64,000 bases of DNA from an uncultured SAR86 cluster bacterium (GCA_902599315.1 CACKEY010000001.1:361328-425327); one strand, 5' to 3'. Counted from the stretch's first letter, positions 15,382 to 25,430 are shown. Program-made: numbers and translations. The notes: generated by a model from the letters alone, not told the origin.

Positions 15382-16451
15382 AAAGTTAAACTTTTTTTAA
15401 GATTATTTGAGTCAAAAGAGCTTGTAATTATGGCTTTAGAAGGCCCGCCTAAAAGTACTAAATTTAATTTTCCTGATCTAATCTTTTTATCTCTAAATAT
15501 AAAAGGTTTAAGATCCTTGTATTGATATTGACTGACAGAAAGATCAAATTTATATGCGTCTAGCAAATCTTTAATAGTATTTAAATATTTTTGAGAAATA
15601 TGACCTTCTAAATATGAAATTTTTGAAGCAATGAACATTCCTTTGGCTACTGCCTCTCCATGGAGAATTTTTTTATATTTTCCATGAGCTTCAATAGCAT
15701 GACCGAAAGTATGTCCAAAATTTAATAATGCCCTTATACCATTTTCTCTTTCATCTTTTGAAACTATTTCTGCCTTAGTTTTTATGGATTCAAAAATTAC
15801 ATCTTCAATTATATTTTTATTCATTAAAATCACTTTTTGAGGATTTTTTATTAGAAGAGAGAAGAGATATTTATTCTTAATTAATCCATATTTTACAACT
15901 TCCGCAAGTCCGGCTTTGTATTCTCTTTCAGGGAGTGACTTTAAAACCGAGGTATCTATTAGAACTGCTTTTGGGTTATAAAAGGCACCAACAAGATTTT
16001 TACCAGCAGAGATATTGATTGCGGTTTTTCCACCAACAGAAGAATCAACTTGCGCAAGAAGAGTAGTTGGTATTTGTATTAATTGAATTCCTCTGAGGTA
16101 TGAGCTAGCTACATAACCGGAAATATCTCCAACAACTCCACCGCCAACTGCAATAATAATGTCGGTTCTGTCAAAATTATTTTCGGCTAAGAAATTTAAA
16201 ATTTTTTGAAAGTTTTGAATGGATTTTGATTGTTCTCCTTTTATTAAAGTAATTGAAAAGACTTTACAAAAGTTTTTGCTAATAGATTTAACTTTCTTTG
16301 TAATATCTAATGGAACTCCATTGTCTGAAATTATAAGGACTTTTCTATGCTCTTTAAGAATGGGGCCAATATTTTTTTTCGATACAGCACTTCCTGAAAT
16401 AATAATTTTATATTTTGAATTTTTTTTTCCTGCAAAGATTTCTTTAGCCAT
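15378..16451 (-). CDS. aroB: 3-dehydroquinate synthase
   Basis: A 357-residue NAD- and metal-dependent enzyme that cyclises DAHP to 3-dehydroquinate, the second shikimate-pathway step. Signatures are AVGGGVVGDISGYVASSYLRG (positions near residue 95; NAD site), PTTLLAQVDSSVGGKTAIN, NLVGAFYNP, LNFGHTFGHAIE with metal-binding histidines and HGEAVAKGM. I start it at ATG 16451, which overlaps the aroK stop by 8 bases (ATGGCTAA), rather than at the in-frame TTG 12 bases earlier. It is cotranscribed with aroK, as is usual in gammaproteobacteria. Confidence 0.95.
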
Positions 16452-16953
16452 AGTTTTTAACAAGTTTAACTATTTCATTTGCAACTTCGGAGCCACTTTT
16501 ATTTTCTGTGTTAATAATATGATCTGCAACTTCTTCATATTGCGTTTGCCTATCCTCTTGCAGTTGTTTTAAAATTTTTCTTGGATCTAGATTTTTTAAC
16601 AATGGTCGATCTTTATCCTTAGCCGTTCTTTCAACCTGAGTTTCAAGCGGAGTGTGTAAATAAAAAACTGTTCCCCTGGACGCAAGAAGTTCTCTATTTT
16701 GCTCTTCAACAATAATACCACCACCTGTTGCAAGTACTATGGAATTTAAAGCAACTAAGTTTTTTAATACTGAGGTTTCTCTTTTTCTAAAGCCATCCTC
16801 TCCTTCTATGTCAAAGATCCAATCTATTGAAACACCGGTGTTACTTTCAATTGTTGTGTCAGTATCGTAAAAATCAAGAAAAAGTTCTCCAGCCACAATC
16901 TTTCCAACAGTGGTTTTTCCTGAACCCATGGGGCCAACAATAAAAATATTCAT
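16444..16953 (-). CDS. aroK: Shikimate kinase
   Basis: A 169-residue kinase that phosphorylates shikimate at the 3-hydroxyl using ATP. The P-loop GPMGSGKTTVGK lies at residues 7-18. The DTDTTIE segment near residue 31 carries the shikimate/Mg-binding Asp residues, FRKRE carries substrate-binding Arg near 56, ATGGGIIV is the next substrate-binding loop, and the lid Arg is in AKDKDRPLL. Its length is standard. It heads the aroK-aroB pair, divergent from ponA with about 105 bases between. Confidence 0.95.
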   Translation of the reverse strand: MNIFIVGPMGSGKTTVGKIVAGELFLDFYDTDTTIESNTGVSIDWIFDIEGEDGFRKRETSVLKNLVALNSIVLATGGGIIVEEQNRELLASRGTVFYLHTPLETQVERTAKDKDRPLLKNLDPRKILKQLQEDRQTQYEEVADHIINTENKSGSEVANEIVKLVKNYG

Positions 16954-17058
16954 ACTTAGTTTTTAGAATGAAGATTCTATCATTTATAGGAGTAAAATAA
17001 TTTTTATTCATGCATCAAAATATTTTAAAATTTAAATTGGAATCTAAAAAACCAACTT

Positions 17059-19500
17059 ATGCTCATAAGATTAATAAATACTAGTTTAATATTTGCTTTG
17101 ATAGGAACTCTTCTGTCAATACTCTTAATTGGAGGAGGCTATTTTTTTTTTAAGCCTGGCCTTCCAGAAATTAATCTTGTAGATGAAGATGTTCTACAAA
17201 TACCTTTAAAAGTTTATTCTGCTGATGGTATTTTAATAGGTGAGTTTGGAGATCAAAAAAGAAGAACAATTGAATTTAAAGATATTCCAGAAAATCTCAA
17301 AAATGCATTTTTAGCAGCTGAGGACGATAAATTTTTTCAACATAAAGGCATAAGAGTTACCTCTCTTATAAGAGCTTTTTATCAAATGATTAAATCAGGA
17401 GAAATTGTTAGTGGTGGCGGTACAATTTCAATGCAAGTTGTCCGCGGATATTTATTATCTAGAGAACAAAAAGTTATTAGAAAAATAAAAGAAATTTATC
17501 TGGCATTTGAACTTGAGAGCGTTGCTACCAAAGAAGAGATTCTTTCTTTATATTTAAATACAATCTTTTTAGGCAATCGATCATACGGTGTTGAAGCAGC
17601 TGCAAATAAATACTTTGCAAAATCCATTAATGAACTAACACTCGCTGAGGCAGCTTTAATCGCCTCCTCTGCTCAACTTCCATCTAGAATTAATCCTATA
17701 CGTTCCCCTGATCGATCATTAGTTCGACGTAATTGGATTTTAGGTAGAATGTTTAAGCTTGGTTATATCGGTAAAGCGCAATATCTTCTTGCTAAAGACG
17801 AACCAATTGCATTAAGCCAAGTTAATACAAGGTTTTCTCTTGATGGTCGATACATAGCAGAAATAGCAAGACAAGCCATGATAGATAGATATGGTTTATC
17901 TGTTTATAGAGATGGATTTTCAGTTTACACAACAATAGATTCAAAATTACAACAAGCAGCTCTTGAAAGTATTGACAAAAATTTATATGCATATGACAAA
18001 AGGCATGGATGGAGAGAACCAATAAATTTATTAAATAAAATACCCGAAGTTGTTTTTACGGAATTGAAAAATCAAAATATTGATATTTTATATCAAACAT
18101 CAAATATTCAAGATGAGTTAGGAATGAATCAACTATTTATTTCTTTAATTAGAGATTATTTTGAAAACTCCAAAAATTTAGATAAACACATAGGCGGAAT
18201 TGTAGTAGATGTAAAACCTGAGAGAATTATTTACTTAAGTAATTTTTTCAAATTAGAAAGTCTATTTTGGGATGATCAATATAAGTGGGCAAGACGCAAA
18301 ATTAATATAGATAAACTTGGACCAGCCCCCTCAAATTTTTATGACATAGTTCGTAGAGGAGATTTAATATATTTAACTAATATCGAGGGTAAGCACTATC
18401 TTGATCAGATTCCAGAAGCAGAGGCTGCTTTTATTTCAGTGAATCCGATAGATGGAGCTATTAAAACATATATTGGTGGATTAAATTTCTCAAATAGTAA
18501 TTTTGATAGAGTTAGACAATCATTTCCACAAGCTGGATCGAGTTTTAAACCTTTTATTTATACTTCAGCATTTGCAAATGGTTACAATCCCTCTGATAAA
18601 ATTAATGACGCACCTATTGTATTTGAAGACAAAAATTTAGAAAGCAGTTGGCGTCCAGAAAATTATACTGGTAAGTTTTATGGACCTATAAGATTAAGAG
18701 AAGCTTTAGTTCAATCAGTAAATTTAGTTTCTATTAAATTGCTACGAGAAATGGGCATTTCAGATACCCAAGCTTTTTTAACTAGATTTGGTTTTGAAAA
18801 AACTAGATTGGCTCCAGATCTTTCTTTGGCATTGGGATCTTCAAGTTTTTCACCAGCTGAAATGGTCAGAGCATATTCAATTTTAGCTAATTCTGAAAAT
18901 CCTAAAGATCCATTTTTTATTGAAAAAATTTTAAACAGGCAAGGGGATGTCATCTATAAACATTCAAGCTCTCCCGAGGAAAAAAATTCTCAAGAGTCAG
19001 TTGATGCTTTTCCTTGGTTTCAAACTCAGATTGCTGATGAAACAAAACCTTTTACACTTTTGCCGTCAATCAGCAATTTTTCAGATCCTATTGATCCAAG
19101 AGTTACTTTTATTACCAAAGATATCCTTCGTGAAGCTCTTTCAAGAGGGAGTAATGCAAGACAGGTTAAAGTACTAAAAAGAGACGATATTGCTGGAAAG
19201 ACTGGAACTACCAACAACTCTATAAGCACTTGGTTTTCAGGATTTCATAATAACTTAGCTACAACAGTTTGGATTGGAACTGATGACTTTTCTTCACTCG
19301 GAGATAATGAGTTTGGTTCGAGTATTGCGCTTCCTACTTGGGTTGATTTTATGAAAATTGCTTTGTTAGAACTGCCAAATGAGATGTGGAAATCTCCAGA
19401 AGGCCTTTCATATGTTCGGGTTGATAGAGATACTGGGAAGCCAACTGATCAGACAAGTGAAAATGCATATTTCGAACTTTTTTTAGATGCAGAAAATTAA
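17059..19500 (+). CDS. mrcA: Penicillin-binding protein 1A (bifunctional peptidoglycan glycosyltransferase/transpeptidase)
   Basis: An 813-residue class A PBP (also called ponA) that polymerises and cross-links peptidoglycan at the inner membrane. One N-terminal membrane anchor (residues 5-30) precedes a GT51 domain with the catalytic Glu motif AAEDDKFFQHKGI, GGGTISMQVVRG and a conserved LYLNTIFLGNRSYGVEAAA segment. An intermediate OB-like region follows, then the transpeptidase domain with the active Ser in AGSSFKPF, SVNLVSIK (SxN) and KTGTTNNS (KTG). It sits next to aroK-aroB as in other gammaproteobacteria, but the pilMNOPQ genes usually between them are missing. Its stop overlaps that of slmA by 4 bases. 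Confidence 0.95.
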   Translation: MLIRLINTSLIFALIGTLLSILLIGGGYFFFKPGLPEINLVDEDVLQIPLKVYSADGILIGEFGDQKRRTIEFKDIPENLKNAFLAAEDDKFFQHKGIRVTSLIRAFYQMIKSGEIVSGGGTISMQVVRGYLLSREQKVIRKIKEIYLAFELESVATKEEILSLYLNTIFLGNRSYGVEAAANKYFAKSINELTLAEAALIASSAQLPSRINPIRSPDRSLVRRNWILGRMFKLGYIGKAQYLLAKDEPIALSQVNTRFSLDGRYIAEIARQAMIDRYGLSVYRDGFSVYTTIDSKLQQAALESIDKNLYAYDKRHGWREPINLLNKIPEVVFTELKNQNIDILYQTSNIQDELGMNQLFISLIRDYFENSKNLDKHIGGIVVDVKPERIIYLSNFFKLESLFWDDQYKWARRKINIDKLGPAPSNFYDIVRRGDLIYLTNIEGKHYLDQIPEAEAAFISVNPIDGAIKTYIGGLNFSNSNFDRVRQSFPQAGSSFKPFIYTSAFANGYNPSDKINDAPIVFEDKNLESSWRPENYTGKFYGPIRLREALVQSVNLVSIKLLREMGISDTQAFLTRFGFEKTRLAPDLSLALGSSSFSPAEMVRAYSILANSENPKDPFFIEKILNRQGDVIYKHSSSPEEKNSQESVDAFPWFQTQIADETKPFTLLPSISNFSDPIDPRVTFITKDILREALSRGSNARQVKVLKRDDIAGKTGTTNNSISTWFSGFHNNLATTVWIGTDDFSSLGDNEFGSSIALPTWVDFMKIALLELPNEMWKSPEGLSYVRVDRDTGKPTDQTSENAYFELFLDAEN

Positions 19501-20069
19501 CTTTTAATAATACTATTTAAAATTGCAACCCAATAATTCTCAATATAGTTACTAGGTATTTCCTTGAATTTATTTCTAATAAACCTTGAAATAATTCCTT
19601 CCATAATTGAAGTTATAAAATGAGCGCTTTGTCCAGATGTTAATTTTAAAGAATCTTTTTTTGAAGATAAAAGTTGTTTTATTGAGAGCTCTAATCTTTC
19701 ATAAAATTGATTAACTGCATCAATAACATTTTGCTCATTTGGGCCTAATGCTTCTCTAGATAATATTCTTGCAAAACCCTTATTTTTTTCTAAAAATATT
19801 GCAAAGAAGAAAAATATTAAACGAACTTTTTCTTCAGGTTCGATATTTTTTTCTTTTTTTATCTCTCCTACTTTTTGAAAAATAGTTTGATCACAGAAGG
19901 TAAATAATTCTAGGAAGATAGATCTTTTACTTGGAAAATGTCTATAAAGTGCTGCTTCAGTTATGCCGCTCTCTGACGCTAGAACAGCAGTTGTGATCTT
20001 GGTTGCATCTCTTTCTTCTAAGAGCTTTGCTAAACTTTGAAGAATAATCTGCTTTCTATCCTTTGACAT
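19497..20069 (-). CDS. slmA: SlmA-like nucleoid occlusion factor (TetR fold)
   Basis: A 190-residue TetR-family protein. The N-terminal helix-turn-helix (residues about 22-50) reads KITTAVLASESGITEAALYRHFPSK, split here as ITTAVLASESGITEAALYR and HFPSK, closely following SlmA. The upstream ILQSLAKLLEE and downstream RFIRNKFKEIPSNYIENYW segments also match SlmA rather than drug-responsive TetR proteins. SlmA binds chromosomal sites and blocks FtsZ polymerisation over unsegregated DNA. It lies 4 bases downstream of algC, a neighbourhood related to the coaBC-dut-algC/slmA-pyrE region of other gammaproteobacteria. A plain TetR regulator cannot be fully excluded. Confidence 0.8.
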   Translation of the reverse strand: MSKDRKQIILQSLAKLLEERDATKITTAVLASESGITEAALYRHFPSKRSIFLELFTFCDQTIFQKVGEIKKEKNIEPEEKVRLIFFFFAIFLEKNKGFARILSREALGPNEQNVIDAVNQFYERLELSIKQLLSSKKDSLKLTSGQSAHFITSIMEGIISRFIRNKFKEIPSNYIENYWVAILNSIIKS

Positions 20070-20073
20070 TGCT

Positions 20074-21447
20074 TTAGCTTAGCTCAATGTTAATCGTTTC
20101 ATCAATTTTTTTGAGCTTAGTTAGAAACATATTTTCTATTTCACTAAGTCTTTTTGGAGAATTGGCTTCAAACCTTAGCACAAGTTTCGGAGTTGTGTTT
20201 GATGCTCTTAGCAATCCCCAACCATCCTCAAAGTTCACTCTTAATCCATCAATTGTAATTTTGTCAGCAGTTCCAAAATCAGCTTTTGAAATGAAGTCTT
20301 CAACAATTTGAAATTTTTTATTTTCATCAACATTAATATTCATTTCAGGAGTAGAGAAAGCTTTTGGTAAATCTTTAATAAGATTATCAAGTGAAGTTTT
20401 AGAATTTTTAAGAATTTCTATAAGTCTGAAAGCAGCATAATGAGCATCGTCAAAACCATACCATTTATCATTGAAGAAGATATGACCACTCATTTCACCA
20501 GCCAAAGGAGATTTAGTTTTTTTCAACATATTTTTTATATGAAAATGTCCTGTGGGCGACATAAATGGAATCCCTCCAGCATCAGTAATAATTTTGTTGA
20601 GTAAATTTGTACACTTCACATCAAAAACTATTTCCTTGCCTGGATTATTTTTTAGTACCTCTCTACTAAATATCATCATTAGTTGATCCGGATATATTAT
20701 TTCTCCACTATTAGAGACAACACCAAGACGATCACCATCACCATCAAATGCTATTCCAACATCAGCTGATTCGCTTTTTACAGCTTTGATTAAATCTTTA
20801 AGATTTTCAATTTTTCCAGGATCTGGATGATGATTTGGAAAATTTCCATCAACTTTACAAAATAATTCTATTACTTGATGCCCTAGGCTGCGGATTAATT
20901 TTGGCGCTATTTCACTGGCTGAACCATTTCCGCAATCCATAACAATTTTCATTGCATTGGTATCTGAGCTTGCCTGAGAGATTACCTCATTTATATATTC
21001 ATCCATAAGGTTTTTTTTGATGTTTTCCCTTCCTGAATTTTTTAAACTGGGCAATTCATTTGAAATTAAATCGTACATTTCTATTCCAGAAACTGGCGAG
21101 TCATTAATTACAATTTTGAAACCATTATAATTTTTTGGATTATGACTTCCGGTAATCATTATTCCTGATTTAGATTTTATTTTTTTAGCTGCAAAGTAAA
21201 GTAGGGGGCTTGTAACAATTCCTATATTTAAGACATTGATTCCTAGAGACTGTAATTCACTTGAAAGGGATTGCAAAAGATTGTCTCCTGATAAACGCCC
21301 ATCTCTTCCAAGAGCAACTTCGTCAACCTGTTCATTATTGCATTTAATTGCTATAGCTCTTGCAATAGCCTTGACTGAGAGGTCATTGATCTGATTTGGA
21401 ACAATCCCGCGAATATCATATTCTCGAAAAATAGATTTATCGATCAT
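20074..21447 (-). CDS. algC: Phosphomannomutase/phosphoglucomutase
   Basis: A 457-residue alpha-D-phosphohexomutase interconverting the 1- and 6-phosphates of mannose or glucose, supplying sugar nucleotides for LPS and exopolysaccharide. It shows the start motif FREYDIRG, the phosphoserine loop GIMITGSHNPKNYNGFKI near residue 100, the metal loop FDGDGDRLGVV near 235, the sugar-specificity loop GEMSGHIFF near 315 and the phosphate-binding loop RASNTTPKLVLRFEA at the C-terminus. Length and motifs fit Pseudomonas AlgC and E. coli CpsG-type enzymes. It is probably cotranscribed with slmA. Confidence 0.93.
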   Translation of the reverse strand: MIDKSIFREYDIRGIVPNQINDLSVKAIARAIAIKCNNEQVDEVALGRDGRLSGDNLLQSLSSELQSLGINVLNIGIVTSPLLYFAAKKIKSKSGIMITGSHNPKNYNGFKIVINDSPVSGIEMYDLISNELPSLKNSGRENIKKNLMDEYINEVISQASSDTNAMKIVMDCGNGSASEIAPKLIRSLGHQVIELFCKVDGNFPNHHPDPGKIENLKDLIKAVKSESADVGIAFDGDGDRLGVVSNSGEIIYPDQLMMIFSREVLKNNPGKEIVFDVKCTNLLNKIITDAGGIPFMSPTGHFHIKNMLKKTKSPLAGEMSGHIFFNDKWYGFDDAHYAAFRLIEILKNSKTSLDNLIKDLPKAFSTPEMNINVDENKKFQIVEDFISKADFGTADKITIDGLRVNFEDGWGLLRASNTTPKLVLRFEANSPKRLSEIENMFLTKLKKIDETINIELS

Positions 21448-21513
21448 AATAATTTTAATTTCATTATATGTCTTGTTTTGTCATAATAACTGAGACTTAA
21501 AACCTGACACAAC

Positions 21514-22434
21514 ATGTTTCTAAATACTAACTCTAAATTTATTTGGCTTAACGGAAATTTTCAGCCATTTGATGAAACAAATGTGCATCTTTTATCAAAC
21601 ACTCTACATTATGGCATGGGAGTTTTTGAGGGTGTTAGAGCTTATGAAACTGACGATGGCGGCGCAATTTTTAGATTATATGATCATACAAAGAGGCTGT
21701 TTGAAGCTGCCTCTAAAGTGAATATAACTATCCCCTACTCAATAAATGAATTGTGTGATGCACAAAAAGAATCTATGTCTAAAAATAATCTTCTTGAAGG
21801 TTACATAAGGCCAATTGTCTTTCTTGGAAGCGAATCCATGGGATTGAGATCTCAAGATTCACTTTCGGTAAATGTTGCGATTGCCTGTTGGGAATGGCCA
21901 TCATACATGGATCCTGACGCTAAAAAGAATGGTATTTCAGTCATTAAATCACCATATCAACAATACGATAATCCTCTTTACTCAAATAACAAAATTATAG
22001 GGACATATGTTAATTCAATAATGGCTGTTAATGATGCTATTGCTAAGGGAGCCGAGGAGGCAATACTTATGGACAAAAATGGTCACATATCTGAGGGAAG
22101 TGGAGAAAATCTTTTTATAGTCAAGAATTCATGCTTATTCACCCCGACAACAGATTTTTGTTTAAACGGAATCACAAGACAAAGTGTTATATCCATAGCA
22201 AATGATCTTAATTATAAAATAGAAGAAAAAGATTTAAATTTTGACGATTTGTTGAATGCTGATGAAGCATTTTATTCTGGAACTGCTGTTGAAATAACAC
22301 CCATAACAAAAGTTAACGAATTTAAAATTAGCTCAGGATCAATTGGACCAATTACTGAAATTCTTCAAAGAAAATATTCTGAAATAGTTTGTGGTCAGGA
22401 TAAAAAATACTCAGATTGGCTTACGGCAATATAA
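21514..22434 (+). CDS. ilvE: Branched-chain amino acid aminotransferase
   Basis: A 306-residue PLP-dependent class IV aminotransferase catalysing the final step of Ile, Leu and Val synthesis. Class IV features are HYGMGVFEGVRAYET near residue 32, RLYDHTKRLFEAA near 52, a Lys in NNKIIGTYVNS near 158 expected to hold PLP, EEAILMDKNGHISEGSGENLF near 183-203 and the phosphate-binding FYSGTAVEITPI near 250. It starts at the ATG at 21514. It precedes the GT4 gene by 13 bases on the same strand, so it may head that transcript, though a functional link is not obvious. Confidence 0.93.
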   Translation: MFLNTNSKFIWLNGNFQPFDETNVHLLSNTLHYGMGVFEGVRAYETDDGGAIFRLYDHTKRLFEAASKVNITIPYSINELCDAQKESMSKNNLLEGYIRPIVFLGSESMGLRSQDSLSVNVAIACWEWPSYMDPDAKKNGISVIKSPYQQYDNPLYSNNKIIGTYVNSIMAVNDAIAKGAEEAILMDKNGHISEGSGENLFIVKNSCLFTPTTDFCLNGITRQSVISIANDLNYKIEEKDLNFDDLLNADEAFYSGTAVEITPITKVNEFKISSGSIGPITEILQRKYSEIVCGQDKKYSDWLTAI

Positions 22435-22447
22435 TTCTATATTTAAA

Positions 22448-23686
22448 TTGAATCAAAAATTAAATATTGCGATTTCAAGTTATCGAAGCGCTCCATTTGG
22501 AGGAGGCCAAGGTATATTTATATATGAGTTATCTAAAGCCTTGCAGTCTTTAGGTCATAATGTGGACATTATTTCCGGCCCTCCATATCCAAACCTAGAA
22601 TCAAAAATCAATCTCATTCGATCACCAGGATTGAATTTATTTAGCACATTTGTGTTTAAAGAGAGGCTTGCAATATTTTTTAATAAAAAAAATAAATCTT
22701 TAGATGACTGGTATGAATTTATTTCTGCCTTATTTGGAGGATTCCCAGAAATTAAAACTTTTGGCAATAGATTAAATCAATTGCTCCAAAATCTACCTTA
22801 TGACATTTTGATTGATAATCAATCCCTTAGCTTTGGTGTACTTCAGCTTCAAAAGAAAATACCAATAATTGAAATTGTTCATCATCCAATCACCAAAGAT
22901 TATGAATATGATATTCAATTTTCAAAAGGCATCATTCAAAAAATTTCAAAGTGGCGCTGGTTTTCTTTTTTAAAAATGCAAAAAAAAGTTGCCCCCCTTT
23001 TAAAGGTGATTTCTACACCCTCAACTAATTCGAAAAATGATATTGTTAAAGATTTCAATGTCTCAAAAAAGAAGATCGCTGTTATCCCAAATGGAATAGA
23101 CCATATTAAGTTTTCTCCTAAAAAGGATATTAATAGAAATCCTGGACAGCTTATCACTACCGCAAGCGCTGATGTTCCTCAAAAGGGTTTAGATTTTACT
23201 TTAAAGGCTATATATCTACTAAAGAAAGACTTTCCTAAGATAAGATTGATTATAATCGGAGCGCCCAGATCAGGTGGACATACTGAGCGCTTGATTCAAA
23301 AATTGAATTTAGAGGCAAATATTGTATATAAAACTAATCTAACTAAGGAAGAGATTGCAATTGAATATGCCTATAGCAATATCGCTATTGTAAGCTCACT
23401 TTATGAGGGATTTGGATTTCCTGTTGGAGAGGCTATGGCGTGTAGTATTCCATTAATTGCTACCAATGTAGCCTCAATACCTGAAATTACCTCAAACTTT
23501 GCTGAATTAATTCCGCAGAAAGATCCTAAAAGCATCGAGCAAGCAATTAGAAAAATTTTTTTAAATCCCTCAAAGTATCAAATTAGAGCAGATGCAGGCA
23601 GAATGCATATAATAGAAAACTTTGATTGGCAAAAAATTGCAAAACAATATGAGAGCTTAATCTATCAAACAATTGAAAAATTTTAA
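22448..23686 (+). CDS. Glycosyltransferase family 4 protein
   Basis: A 412-residue GT-B retaining glycosyltransferase. I start it at the TTG at 22448 (LNQKLNIAISSYRSAPFGGG), because the longer GTG frame overlaps ilvE by 44 bases and has no family homology there. The N-terminal half carries the glycine-rich acceptor loop FGGGQGIFIYEL. The C-terminal half is a Glycos_transf_1 domain with IPNGIDHIKFSP, the LIIIGAPRSGG strand-turn and the sugar-nucleotide motif SLYEGFGFPVGEAMA (E-x7-E). It probably acts on the cytoplasmic face of the inner membrane. It overlaps the next gene's start (TAATG). The glycan made is unknown. Confidence 0.88.
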   Translation: MNQKLNIAISSYRSAPFGGGQGIFIYELSKALQSLGHNVDIISGPPYPNLESKINLIRSPGLNLFSTFVFKERLAIFFNKKNKSLDDWYEFISALFGGFPEIKTFGNRLNQLLQNLPYDILIDNQSLSFGVLQLQKKIPIIEIVHHPITKDYEYDIQFSKGIIQKISKWRWFSFLKMQKKVAPLLKVISTPSTNSKNDIVKDFNVSKKKIAVIPNGIDHIKFSPKKDINRNPGQLITTASADVPQKGLDFTLKAIYLLKKDFPKIRLIIIGAPRSGGHTERLIQKLNLEANIVYKTNLTKEEIAIEYAYSNIAIVSSLYEGFGFPVGEAMACSIPLIATNVASIPEITSNFAELIPQKDPKSIEQAIRKIFLNPSKYQIRADAGRMHIIENFDWQKIAKQYESLIYQTIEKF

Positions 23687-24390
23687 TGCTTACTTTTGAT
23701 TTTAAAAAAATTAATTTACCGCCTGGAGCGAAAGTTCTGGATGTTGGATGCGGTGAGGGGCGTCATATTTTTGGCATTCTAAATGAATTTAAAAATGTGA
23801 ATTGCTATGGTATAGATCAAGATATTCCATCCTTAGAGAAATGCAAAGAGGGGTTAGAATTTTTTAAAGAGCTTGATTCAAATGAGACTATTTTTCAGCA
23901 AGGTTCAGTGTATCAATTACCCTATGAAGACAATTTTTTTGATCTTATTATTTGTTCGGAAGTTTTAGAGCACCTAGATGATTATCATGCTGCTTTAAAA
24001 GAAATTTACAGAGTTTTAAAACCCGCTGGAAAGTTTTTACCTAGCGTTCCATCATATTGGCCAGAAAAAATATGTTGGCTTCTATCTAAAGACTATCAAA
24101 ATATGCCAGGTGGCCATGTAAGAATTTTTAAAAAAAATCAACTTATAAATGAAGTATCTAGTTATGGTTTTCAATATAGTATTTCTGAAAGATTTCATGG
24201 TTTTCATAGTGCATATTGGTGGCTTAGGTGTTCATTTTGGAAAAATCAGGACTCAAACTTTTTAGTAAATATCTATAAAAAATTTCTTGAATATCATATT
24301 CTCAAAAATCCTGCATGGCTGAATAGATTTGAAAAAATTATTAATCCAATTTTTGGGAAAAGCGTTGCATTTTATTTTGAAAAAAAATGA
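23686..24390 (+). CDS. Class I SAM-dependent methyltransferase (Methyltransf_11 type)
   Basis: A 234-residue methyltransferase with SAM motif I VLDVGCGEGRHIF at residues 18-30, an acidic post-I Asp in YGIDQD, and DLIICSEVLEHLDDYHAALKE as motifs II/III. The C-terminal portion is rich in aromatic residues (FHGFHSAYWWLRCSFW) and may bind a lipid or glycan substrate. Its ATG overlaps the GT4 stop by one base (TAATG) and its own stop overlaps the next gene by 4 bases (ATGA), so the three genes are translationally coupled. Substrate unknown. Confidence 0.85.
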   Translation: MLTFDFKKINLPPGAKVLDVGCGEGRHIFGILNEFKNVNCYGIDQDIPSLEKCKEGLEFFKELDSNETIFQQGSVYQLPYEDNFFDLIICSEVLEHLDDYHAALKEIYRVLKPAGKFLPSVPSYWPEKICWLLSKDYQNMPGGHVRIFKKNQLINEVSSYGFQYSISERFHGFHSAYWWLRCSFWKNQDSNFLVNIYKKFLEYHILKNPAWLNRFEKIINPIFGKSVAFYFEKK

Positions 24391-25430
24391 ATCAACCCCC
24401 CAACGCCTCTCATATTGAGCCAAATTCTATTCTAGGATTAGATCATTTAGGAAAATTCTTAGAGAGAATACAACTTTCTTCTGGAGCCATTCCTTCCAAT
24501 AAAAACGGTACTCATGATCCTTGGGATCATTTAGAAGCTGTTATGGGCTTAACAACTTTAGGCTATCGAACTGAGGCTATTAAAGGTTTTAATTGGATGT
24601 TTGCTAATCAAAATTCTGATGGAAGTTGGTATAACTTGTATGATGACCAAAAGCCGATAGAACTCAATAAGCAGACAAATTATTCATCATACCTAGCAGT
24701 TGCTATCTGGCATTTTTATCTAATAAATAATGATATTACCTTTCTTAGAAATCATTGGGAATCCATAAAGAGAGGAATAATATTTTCTCTATCTCTTCAA
24801 AATGATAATGGAGCAATAGCTTGGAATATAGATAAAAAAGGTGAGATCGATGATGACTATCTTTTAACTGGCTGCAGCTCGATTGCAAAAAGTCTCGAAT
24901 GTGCAATTGCTATCAGTCAAATCTTAGACCATAAGAGTATTCAAAAAGAATGGAGAATTGCTCACAAAAAGTTAATAGGAGCAATAGAAAATCCAACTGG
25001 AATCTTTGATCTAAAAAAAGATCGGAGTAGATTTTCAATGGATTCATATTATCCAATCTTAGGTGGAATATGTTCAAAAAATACAGTTTCTTCTTTGATC
25101 AGCGGTGTCAAAAAATCCTTTTGGGTTCAGGGGCTGGGTATAAAATGTGTTGCTGATGAGCCATGGGTTACTGTGGCTGAAACAAGTGAGTGCTCAATAG
25201 CATTTAAAAAAATAGGAGAGGACGAAATTGCACTGGAGCTTTTACATAATGCAATTTCAATAGTTGATAGCAGAAGTATTCCCTATATGGGGTGGCAATA
25301 TCACGAAAATATTTATTGGCCTGAAGAGACTCCTTCATGGACTTCTGGAGCATGCATCCTTGCTGCAGATGCAAATTATCAACTAACTAATGCATCAGCA
25401 TTATTTTTGAAGCAACAATTTAAGTCTTAA
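24387..25430 (+). CDS. Alpha/alpha-toroid protein, prenyltransferase/terpene-cyclase-like
   Basis: A 347-residue, all-helical protein with repeats that suggest an (alpha/alpha)6 toroid. Residues about 42-80 carry DPWDHLEAVMGLTTLGY followed by a QW-type repeat NQNSDGSWYNLYD, as in squalene-cyclase/prenyltransferase folds. Later repeats are LSLQNDNGAIAW, SMDSYYPILGG, GLGIKCVADEPWVTVAETSE and WPEETPSWTSGACILAAD. Similar proteins in actinobacteria are annotated as prenyltransferase and, as far as I recall, also sit beside GT4 and methyltransferase genes. The classical DXDD cyclase motif is not obvious, so a glycoside-processing or binding role is equally possible. No signal peptide, so cytoplasmic. 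Confidence 0.65.
   Translation: MNQPPNASHIEPNSILGLDHLGKFLERIQLSSGAIPSNKNGTHDPWDHLEAVMGLTTLGYRTEAIKGFNWMFANQNSDGSWYNLYDDQKPIELNKQTNYSSYLAVAIWHFYLINNDITFLRNHWESIKRGIIFSLSLQNDNGAIAWNIDKKGEIDDDYLLTGCSSIAKSLECAIAISQILDHKSIQKEWRIAHKKLIGAIENPTGIFDLKKDRSRFSMDSYYPILGGICSKNTVSSLISGVKKSFWVQGLGIKCVADEPWVTVAETSECSIAFKKIGEDEIALELLHNAISIVDSRSIPYMGWQYHENIYWPEETPSWTSGACILAADANYQLTNASALFLKQQFKS

Noticed and set aside
22391-22447. GTG start giving a longer GT4 protein
   Set aside because: It overlaps ilvE by 44 bases and adds residues outside the family; the TTG at 22448 gives the expected N-terminus.
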